DNA of 64,000 nucleotides from Plasmodium coatneyi (lineage: Eukaryota > Apicomplexa > Aconoidasida > Haemosporida > Plasmodiidae), in the NCBI RefSeq assembly GCF_001680005.1, contig NC_033566.1:2356001-2420000 (forward strand), given 5' to 3'. Made by a program: the position numbers and the translations under genes. Positions within the stretch are counted from its first letter, which is position 1; each line of letters begins with the position of its first letter. Under the pieces are notes generated by a model that saw only the letters and a list, made by a program, of their open reading frames with translations, was not told where the DNA came from and did no database searches. Shown here piece by piece: positions 54,911 to 64,000 of this stretch.

Positions 54911-57900
54911 ATGTTTTTGATAAATACGATTAAGGGAATCTTCCATTACGAAGAGGAAGGAAACAATGACGCAGCAGGGGAAAAGGAAAGGAAAAACAAA
55001 AGGGTTCATATTAGTGAGCTGAAGGACGAAGTGTGGTTATACAAAAATGAGGATAAGGAGCGCCTAAGTGAAGACTACGCCAGTGAATACGAAGATGGGA
55101 GCCTTTACGATGAAGAAGGTGGAAAGAAGCCAAAGGATCATTTTTTAGAGGTGCCGCTGTTCGATGAAGACGAATATGGACAGAGCATCCAAAAGAATTT
55201 GGTTAAATTGCGTAAAAACTTCGTTATCGTGTTTTTGTTCTGGCACTACATTTGAGAGAGTGTCAAGTTAACATTGGGGGTATACATCCACGTGGCATTA
55301 CTCTCCCCCCAATCCATGCACCAGTAGTGTTCTTTTTTTTTGTCTCACTTGCCTGGCACTGTTTAACATATTTGCGCAGAGGCACCTCCCGAGGAGGAAA
55401 ATAAAAGCAATAAAAAAAAGCGAAGAGTCCGAAGTTAGCGAAGAAAGTCTAAGTACCACCGATGAGGAAGAAGACATGGAGGAGCCTTTTCTCGACCTGT
55501 ACGAGGAATTAAAGGTGAAGATGAGATTCTGCTCAGTTGTAGACATGTCTAAGCGGCGTGTGCATCGTGGGTTCTGAAGGATTGTCCCTTAATCGGTTCG
55601 GACATGTCTTCGTTGTATGGCTCGCGACGGTGTGACAACCATAACTGGTGCTGCCCCTTTCTTATCTTCTGCACCCGCCGATTCTTTCCTTCCCCCCCTT
55701 GACAGAGAGAACAAAGCGTAAAGGAGTTCTACAACCCGATGCTGCGGCCCAGACTGTGGCGCTTCGAATTTTTTATAAAATACATCCATAACCTGGAAAA
55801 TCAGTTACATAGAAACTTTTACTTAGTGTCCTTCGGGAACATCAAGTAGGGCTCCAATTTTGCGAGAGTGTGATAGGCTTTTCGCCGCTCTACATGTTGA
55901 CTTCACGTGGGTGGCAATGCGTGTTCCTGAGCTGAATTAACTGTTTACTTTTCGCAGGAAGTTGAAGCTCTACGGAGACCTGAAGAGGGAGGTGCTCTAC
56001 ACGCCTGGGTATTCTATAGAACCGGGGGAGGTCAAGTACTTGAAGGTTCCACGTAAGGGGGAGTACGCTTCGGCGCGAGTGTGCATGAGTGTACGTGCAT
56101 ACCACCGCGCGAACATGTTGAAATGGATCTACCTCCACCCTCGTTTTAGTGCCCATCTGGGCGGAAAAGGAGCTGAGCATATCCTACGAGGACTTGCAGA
56201 ACTTCGAAGTGGCCATCGAAATGTGGTGCATAAAGGGGTTTACATTCAATGAGCTGTACGCCTCGTCCAAGAAAACGCTGAAGGAGGTCATTGAAAACGA
56301 CCCCGACACGAACGTTATCCTCAAGCGGAAGATCGAGAAAAAGAACATCACTTTTGAGACCCAGCGTTTGGGGGTAATTCTAGCCTTCGGGAAGTCCGCC
56401 TGAAATTTGCCACCGCAACATTTGTCATTTGCCACGTTTACATTTACCTCCTGTGATGCACTCCCCGATGTTATTTCCCTTGTGCCTCCCCTTCCGCTCC
56501 ACTTGGCAGGTGTACATGCAGCTGTCTGAAATTTTTGAGTTCCACATGGCCCTGGACAGCTGGTGGTTCATAGCAAATTCAGAAATGCCCAGTTACTTAA
56601 AAACCCTGCCGAAGTTTTTACGGTTCAAATTTCCCCTAAGCGAAGACGACTGGGTTATTCACAGCTCGCACAAATCAGAGAACAACTTTTGGCTCTACCC
56701 GGGATATTTCTGTTTCATTGGGACGTACCATCAGCTGGCCAACGCTTTTTTCATCCTCACGGTAATATATGCATTTGTGCATAAGGAAATATATGTGTGC
56801 TTATATTGGCCATTCCCCTTTTCCAACGCCCCTCCCCCCTTTTTAACCACTTGAAGGTGCTGTCCCACAACACCAGCTACAGGTACAAGCCACCCATCCT
56901 GCTTGGGTCCTGCATCATATCTTTAAAGTCTGTGACGGAGCACCCGTTTTTCAAGTAAGGCCGAGAATTGCGCTTCTGCAAGTGGATGCGATAGTGCTGG
57001 ATGAGGCCCATTAAAAGGGGTCCCCCCTGCGTGTGCGTACTTTTCGCTTCGCTATGTGATCTACTGATGGTTGTTTTGTTTTGTTCTTTTCGCTGCCTGG
57101 GTGGACGGTTGTCTGTTCTATTATCGCATATTTCACTGTGTTAATTTTTTCCGTTTCTATATTTCTGTTTTTTCCTTTTTCTCTACCCCGCGCCTACCCC
57201 CAGGGGAACTGTGAAAAAGCTGACCCTAGACAAGACCAAATTCAGGCAGGGCGAAATTGTGGGGAACATAAAGTGCTTTGTGAACAGCTACGGCATAGAG
57301 GAAGGGGACATTCCCGTGCAGAGGCCCGTTCAGCCGCTGAGCGACGCCACGCTGGTGAACCAGCTCCTTCTTAACGAGCACTACTTGGTGATCAGGTGGG
57401 GGTCACTGTTTCTACGTATGTATACACGCATGTATGTGTACACGCATGTATGTGTACACGCATGTATGTTCGTACATATCGGTGGTTTTTCCCCTGCAGA
57501 GTGATCAAATGCGAAAACCTAGCCATCAGCAGCATCGACTTGAATAACGTGAATATAAACGTGTGGGTGAAGTGGGACGGGATAGTTAACAAAACGGACA
57601 CCGTGTCGAAGAGCACTTCTCCTTTTTTTTACCAAAACTTGTATTTCCCAATTCGGCTAGTAGATAAAAAAGAGCTAACCAATGAGAGTCTCATAAGAAA
57701 TGTCTTGCCAGTGGATTTGATTTCCAAAGGGGAAATATGTTTCGAGGTCCATAACAACAATGAAATACATTCCACCATTTTGGGGATCTTCGAGCTTCCC
57801 TTCGCGGATATTTTTAACTACGGCACGGCAGATTACCGGTCCCTGGCTCAGGTGTGTTCTCATCCACTCGGTTGTCCCGTCGGCTATCCCCCCTCATCGG

Positions 57901-58547
57901 GTTGCTACTATCCGGTTCTGTTGCATGTTACCTCCCCTCGCAGGAAGCTTCCCAAAGCAGCTCCCCCTACAACGATTACAAAGACAACTACGACGCAGAG
58001 AATGAGGGGATGGACCTTTCGAGTGACAACTATGACGACTACTACGTGAGGAAGTATAAAACGGTCGTCTATAAGAACACCTTAGGTAGGAGTGAAGAAA
58101 AGGGAGAGGAGTGTTGCCACATGTGAGGCTACCCTTTGCAGTATAGTTGCAACTGGGGATATTGCTTTCTAGAAACCTGTCCTTTGAATATTCCTTTTAA
58201 CGTCTGCTTAGTATGCATATGTACTTTCCGTTTTGGTTTCCCCCCGTCTACACCACAGAGCTGATGTACTCCACGCTCCACTTGAAAGCGCTGAACATGG
58301 AAAGCATACAGACGAAGAAGGAGTCGACCATTTCGGTGGAGGCCTTCGTTATCCCCCCATTGCCCAGTGGCTTGCTCTTTGTGCAAAAGGAAAAAATGCA
58401 GAACGCTTCGATGATATACAAGTCAATGTCGAGGAGGTAGGCGAAGGGATGTTGCCACCTACCTGTTGGAGTGGCCTCATCCGTTTAGCAGAACACATGG
58501 ACAGGTGTATACATTGCATACATACGTATGCGCGCGTGAATTCTCAT

Positions 58548-58585
<38 letters not shown>

Positions 58586-61500
58586 ACCTGTTCAGGTGGG
58601 AACGGGACTTCACCAAGTTCAAGGATACGTACATGCAGTGGTTCCCCCGGGCGGATAAAAATAGGAGGTACAAAATAGGACATAGAAGGGGGAGGAGCGC
58701 GTTTCCAGCATGGAGTGTGTCTGTGCCAACGTGTACGATTCTATTTTTTGTTTTACTCCCCTTTTCAGTTTCCCCTGTGTGAGCAGAAACGAGTTTGACA
58801 GCAACCACTATCCGCTGTGTAGCTTCGTCACTTCGATTAATTTGCCCGCCCAAGTGTCCACTCCGGGTAGGTGTGCGGCCGCGTGTTAGCACGGGGGTGG
58901 TGAGGCCTCTGAGGGGGCACTACAGAGGAGACACCCACACCACACCATCCTGCCACCTTCACCTGGTTACCCGTTCCTGATAGGCCCCCTCTTCCACTGG
59001 CTGAACAACATTGAGTATATTGAGAACGAAGACGAGTCGTCGATCTTTACACCCCCGTATTTTTTTCTGTCCTACAAGAAGGGCACCATACAGGATCACG
59101 TCCTGTTGCTGTGTTGCTGCCTGAAGGGGTTGGAGTACGATGCGTACGTGTGTAAAGGTATGGGGTGCCTTCTACTGCGTGGTGAAAATGTGCATGTGTT
59201 CATGTGTGCACCAGTGTACCCTGCACATATTTACCCACACACTTCCCCCCTGTAAGGCACAATAAACAACGGGAAGAAGAACCACTACTGGGTCATGACG
59301 AGGCACGAAGATGGGTGGGTGTGCTTCTGGGAAGTCACGAACAAGTGCATTATCCACCTGAAAAAAAGATGGAATAACAACAAATCTTCCTTGGACGCAG
59401 AAGTGAACATGCAGAAGGAAATTCTCAGCAAAGTGGTAAACGACAACGACAGGGAAAAATATTACACTGGGGAATATTTAGTGAACTTTGTTAGATACGG
59501 ATTGGAGGAATTAAAAAAAAGGGAGAAGCAAATCAAGGAGGAGTACGACATGAAGGAAGAAAATAAATTGTACACGATGGACCTGTATGGAGAGAATCAC
59601 ATGAAGGATGAAAAAGTAGATGTAAATGAAGTTCTTTTCAACGATGAGGAATTCTGCAATAATATGTTCGAAGTAAAGTTTGAAAAGAGTGAGACGTACA
59701 GTTCTAGTAAGGCGTTAAAATATCTGTTGGAAAATTTTTCAAAAAATATTCCCATTGCACCGAAGATGTTTCTGTTGGATTATGAGAAGACTTTAGCTTA
59801 TGTGCCTTACTCGTCTATCGAGGTCGTTTTTAATGACGAGCAGTTGTATGGGAACATGCAGAACCACCACCCTGCGTGTATTCTGTACGACCTGGAGAAC
59901 AACTATCACTGGCGTCCACTTTTGAACCACTCCCCCGTGCCGATCAAGAGTGAAATTACCATATCCACTCCGTTGAGTGACAGGCTTTCGTAAGGCACAA
60001 CGGCGTCACGCTGCCATCCCCGCTAGGGGTGTCATCCGCGCTAGCGGTATCATCGGTGTGGGTGAACAGTTTTTTTGTGTACATTTTTTGTGTGTACAGT
60101 TTGTGTATGAACAGTTTGTGGAGTTGTTTGCCTTCGCTATGATTCTCCCTGTATAGCTAGTGCGACTTCATTTTGTAACTTTCCCCCCCAACCCGTTCAC
60201 CCCTTGTAGGGAGAAGTACACGAGGGACCTGGAGGAGGAGATCCAAGAGATGATACTTTTCATGAGGACCAAGGAGGGACTGGAGACCTCCTTTGAGCAT
60301 TCCAAGGAGATTAGACATTTCCTAGAAATGTATATTGACCTGTGTGAATATAAGCTCAACTTGGACAATAATTACAACACGAAGCCGGAAAATTACGACC
60401 GTACAGGGGGGGGTGATCTTAAAGGGGGTCAAGGAACCGCAGTTGGGGAAGCGGGATGTGAATCCCCCCCGGCAGGTATAGCATCCGCTAATAAGGGAGA
60501 AAATGATGTGGACAAAACCCAATTGAGAAAAACGTGGTCTCAATACAAAAACGATTATTACCCTAATATTGAAGCACAGTACGTTAATAAGGATAATTTA
60601 AACTTTTACCAGACCTATCAGCCTAGTGAACAGATTGGCATGATAAACCAAGAGCAGAAAAAGCACCTGGTTAATATTCCAGAGGATTATATATACGGGA
60701 TGAATGATGAGGTGTACAATAATGGAAAGGAACAGTACATAAAGAACTACGTTTTTTGTAGAGACCAGGCGGATATTCTAAAGAACTATGATGACAGTGT
60801 GAAGAGGAAGAATATAAAACGGTTCAGCAATGCGCCTGTGCATTACCAGGAGAGGGCCCCCCTGGAGGAAGAGTGCAGTGATAAGGGGAGTGTTGAAAAT
60901 GCGTCCAATGGGAAGTATCCCCCAATGGGGGGAGAGATAAAACGTGTCCTTACCCCCAATGGGGGGGACCCATCAAGTGAAGCAAATGAGGAAGAGGAGT
61001 TATACAACCAAATGAAGGAGAATTATCACTACGATGAGGACGAAACGGAAGAGGAAGACAAAGCGAAGGAGTCGGAACGGCAGCACCGCTGCATTGATGC
61101 AGGAAGTGTGCCAAACAAGTATATAAAGAAGTACAATAAAAAGTATGATAGCCTGCTCAAGCTTCAGAAGAGTTTGAAGCGGAAGGAGAAACAGATGAAG
61201 GAAGAAATGGTGGATGTTAAGTTGGGGGGGGAATTCTTCCAACCTGGTCGGCTAGGTAGAAAGTCCTTCTTCAGCTATGTAGATACACAAGCATTTTTGA
61301 AGGGCACCTTGGGGGAAAAAACACGTACAAAGGGAGTTAATAAGTCAGTGCATGGTAAAAGGTGCGTTAAATGTGATTATCTGTTTAATGGCTACCTGAT
61401 TATTCCCTCGAAGGGGGACCATTCGGGAGACGACAGTCATAATAACTGCAAGGGTGAAGTGACACGGGGGGGAAAAACAAATGGTGACGAAGTGGATTGT

Positions 61501-62844
61501 GCGTACCGCCTGAAGAGGGCATGCACCAAGCGTAGAAACACCCTTCTGAGGAAGTCACACCAGAGGGGGAAGAAGTTACCTGTATTAGTCCTCCAGCATA
61601 AAAAACGGTATCACATAAGGAAGATGGAAAGGAACATGCTTAAGTTAAAAATGGCTCTGTTAAAGCGTAGGATTAGGGGAAAAAGGAAAGGAAGAAGAGG
61701 CAATTCACGTTTTGAGAAGAACGACATGGAAGACAGAAAAGAAGGTTCCCCTTTGTCTCCTGATAGAGAAGTGACGGGCGCGTTGCATAGGGGGAGGAGG
61801 TTGTTCCTTTGCCAGAGCCATCATCAGATGTACGCGGACCAGACATTCCTCGACATGGGCAGCAACCCGATGGGGGGTTACCAGGTAGGGGATCCCCAGA
61901 TTATCGTGGCATGTGCAGACACTTGGGGGTACACCACGTCTTGCCCAGAACGGGGGCACCAATGACACGCATGTAGTCCATCACGCCCATCACACGAATG
62001 CTCTTCTTTTTTTTTCCCCCATTCGGGCAACTAACCTTTTTAGCAGAGCATCGCACAGGAGAAGGTGGAAAATAGCTACGCAGACAACCCGATGGTGCAA
62101 AACTATTACACAGATAATAACGCAAATAATATGTCACGTGGGAACAACTTCCAGGGAAACTTCTATGAAAATATGCAGGGAAAAAATACAAACGAAAGAT
62201 TTGAAGGTAATGTGAACACTCAAATTGGTGTGGAGAATCTGCAGGGACCAACTGAATCGAGGGAAAAAGCCTCCACACCGAACCCGCCAAAAACGTGGAG
62301 CAGATTAGACCCCACCTCCAAATATGTTGCTCATCAAATTTCACAGTGGAACTGGTATTACTCATTGGTAAAATTGGAGAGCATCACTTAGAGGCAGTTT
62401 TTGATACGCGACACATAGCATGTGCACCCGTTTCTTCCTCGTTCCAACTCACGCCCGTGCGACCCGCCCCCATTTTTCACCTCAGGAGGAGCAGTACTTC
62501 AACTGGCAGTACTACAAATTCCCTGTGCCGCCGAACCACACGTTCGTTGGGTTCCCCATTCATTTTTCGACCATCGGTAAGTTGAGCAGCCGTTGGACGG
62601 TTACTCGGATTGGCGATTCACCAACTGAGGTGCTGGCCAATTCACCGACCGATGCACCGCCCTCCCCGCAGATTTCTACGAAGTCAAGTCATTCTTGCTG
62701 CACTCCAAGCGATTCGAAAACATAATGAAGCTGTCCATAGACAACATCTCCTTCCTCATATATTGTAAAGTGTTCCCCTTAATTGGAGGGATCATGTCGA
62801 ACTGGATGTTCCTTGGCTGTTTGGTGCCCTGGATGGTAACGTGG

Positions 62845-62884
<40 letters not shown>

Positions 62885-63064
62885 ATTGCCTGAACGGTTC
62901 ATAAAATTTTTTTTTTGGAAGAACAAAAAATGGCTGTTTAATACGCACACATATCTATATGCGTTGAGACAAAAAAAAAAAATTCCCCCCTTCGCTCGTA
63001 GACTGCACAAGAGAGGGAAACCAAAATGAAGAAGCCCCCGAAGAAGGACGTCAATCAGAGGTAG
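54911..63064 (+). CDS. CEP76-family protein (C2-like and transglutaminase-like), 20 exons, about 1829 aa
   Basis: Exons are 54911-55201, 55380-55514, 55706-55845, 55958-56052, 56150-56373, 56510-56761, 56857-56954, 57204-57395, 57500-57851, 57944-58085, 58259-58436, 58596-58667, 58769-58866, 58984-59157, 59257-59989, 60210-61884, 62047-62367, 62486-62576, 62672-62835 and 63002-63064. All phases match and the total is 5490 nt. C2-like strands lie around residues 470-600 (VNINVWVKWDGIVNKTD). The transglutaminase-like core is at about 757-860: DHVLLLCCCLKGLEYDAYVC, HYWVMT, DGWVCFWEVT. CEP76-type landmarks also include CILYDLENNYHWRP at about 1030 and NHTFVGFPIHF at about 1742. CEP76 is a centriolar protein in animals, and its transglutaminase fold is thought to be inactive. 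Here a low-complexity, charged insert of about 690 residues (mostly exon 16) splits the C-terminal part. The exon 1 donor (TTG|GTTAAA) and the final small exon are the weakest calls. Confidence 0.85.
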
Positions 63065-63546
63065 AAATTCCAACGAAGGGAAGAAAAAGGAAAAAAAAAA
63101 AAAAAAGAAGTATAAAAAGGGGGGTGGAGCATGCACATGGCACATATTGACACTTCGTAAGACGGTTGGAGGAACAAACAGGGATGAGCGGTTTCATCCC
63201 CCAAAGGGGAGGCACCTTTTAATCGTCACCCAGTTTAGCATTTACAAACTGTGACGGAGAGATTGTTCCCCAATTAATGGGTTAAGTTGGCAATTTTTTC
63301 CATAATGATACACTTAAACATTGTGGGGGAGAGAAGGAATCCTTCCCTTTGTCATTGCGTAGAATGCCAAGACATGCGTTATGTCAAGCATTACGCCACT
63401 TTTTTTCGTTCCAAACTGTTCATTTGCTTACCACCAGTAGGAAGTTTTGTGTGAAGTCAGCATACTGTTTCGGTACGAGGGACTTCACTTCCGCACGTTT
63501 TGAAAAAATGTTACTTCCTCGAAAGAGGGGACACGCTGGGATTGAC
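63065..63546. other. Convergent intergenic region
   Basis: A 482-bp gap between the 3' ends of the CEP76-like gene (plus) and the PheRS gene (minus). It must hold both 3' UTRs. No gene is seen. Confidence 0.7.
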
Positions 63547-64000
63547 TTACCGGATGGTGACTGCGCACTGCTTCACCAACATTTGGACAATTTTACTCTG
63601 CAGCTCATTTACAGCCTTATGGGTAAGGTTCTGCGTGTGGGACCGATAAGTTATTCTATAACAGACACTTGTTTGATTGTTCTTGGGGTTGTGGTAGGAA
63701 TCGATTTTTTTTACTTGCTCGATATTTTCGTTAGCTACATCTCTGCAAATTTGAAAGAATATATCTTCTTTAAATTGACTGGTTATATAAAAGGAAATGT
63801 CTTTTTCCACAGGAGGGAAATTACTGAAGGGGTGGAATTTGCTTATTACGCCTTCCTCAAATTGATCAATGAATCTGCTGTCGTTACTCCAAAACAAACG
63901 TATGTCGTGGATGTGGTAAAGCAGCATGGCTAGTCGTTCAAGTCCGATTCCGAAGGCCCATCCTTGGTACCTAATCGTTTTTAGGAATTTGTTCATTTGA
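63547..64000 (-). CDS. Organelle-type phenylalanyl-tRNA synthetase, C-terminal part (5' end off right edge)
   Basis: The enzyme charges tRNA-Phe with phenylalanine. The partial frame enters from the right edge and ends at a stop at 63547-63549. Its first residues carry class II motif 3 (GWAFGIGLERLAMLLY), followed by IRLFWSNDSRFIDQF, as in the single-chain mitochondrial/bacterial-alpha type. The C-terminal ~95 residues form the ferredoxin-like anticodon-binding (FDX-ACB) domain, starting at FSNFPPVEKDISFYI. A fused FDX-ACB domain marks the monomeric organelle enzyme rather than the cytosolic alpha-beta form. Whether it serves mitochondrion or apicoplast cannot be seen without the N-terminus. 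The ATG at 63996 is internal, because the motif 2/3 region normally lies upstream of it. Confidence 0.92.
   Translation of the reverse strand, partial: QMNKFLKTIRYQGWAFGIGLERLAMLLYHIHDIRLFWSNDSRFIDQFEEGVISKFHPFSNFPPVEKDISFYITSQFKEDIFFQICRDVANENIEQVKKIDSYHNPKNNQTSVCYRITYRSHTQNLTHKAVNELQSKIVQMLVKQCAVTIR

Noticed and set aside
63349..63933. 194-codon plus-strand frame near the right edge
   Set aside because: It is the antisense of the PheRS C-terminus, which has clear class II motif 3 and FDX-ACB landmarks.

Overview
The window looks like Plasmodium nuclear DNA from the simian-malaria clade that carries SICAvar genes (P. knowlesi, P. coatneyi and close relatives). The evidence is: multi-exon SICA antigen genes with alpha-type, beta-type and C-terminal exons; two PIR/KIR-type genes; degenerate intrachromosomal telomere-like repeats of the GGGTT[T/C]A type; long A/T homopolymers; and GT-AG introns throughout. 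I cannot separate the species from sequence alone.

Positions 1-46 kb are accessory DNA. Three SICAvar genes lie in tandem on the minus strand: A (1679-4407, 5' part only, runs off the left edge), B (9326-16810, nine exons, about 1613 aa) and C (21325-30389, nine exons, about 1561 aa). All exon junctions I assigned keep frame, and B and C have the same exon order and intron phases, so they are whole-gene tandem duplicates. Intron 1 of each gene holds GC-rich minisatellites followed by telomere-like repeats, and later introns hold further satellites. Upstream of each gene is a conserved ~100-bp element, a purine/pyrimidine low-complexity tract, and one copy of a non-SICA segmental unit that carries differently deleted pieces of another gene.

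From 35 to 43 kb two PIR/KIR-like genes diverge from each other. The left one (35253-37504, minus) encodes two PIR-type ectodomain units; the right one (41098-42729, plus) encodes one. Between them sits a 1.35-kb inverted telomere-like block (TTTAGGG-type then CCCTAAA-type on the plus strand), the arrangement expected of an old end-to-end telomere junction. From 43.7 to 45.7 kb are an inverted relic of SICAvar intron DNA and a fourth copy of the segmental unit.

From about 47.4 kb to the right edge is conserved core DNA: a large conserved Plasmodium protein split by one frameshift (47402-52122), a coiled-coil protein (53037-54179), a 20-exon CEP76-family gene with C2-like and transglutaminase-like regions and a very large insert (54911-63064), and the 3' end of an organelle-type phenylalanyl-tRNA synthetase (63547 to the edge, minus). 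The window therefore straddles an antigen-gene island/core boundary. I saw no rRNA, tRNA, CRISPR or insertion sequence.
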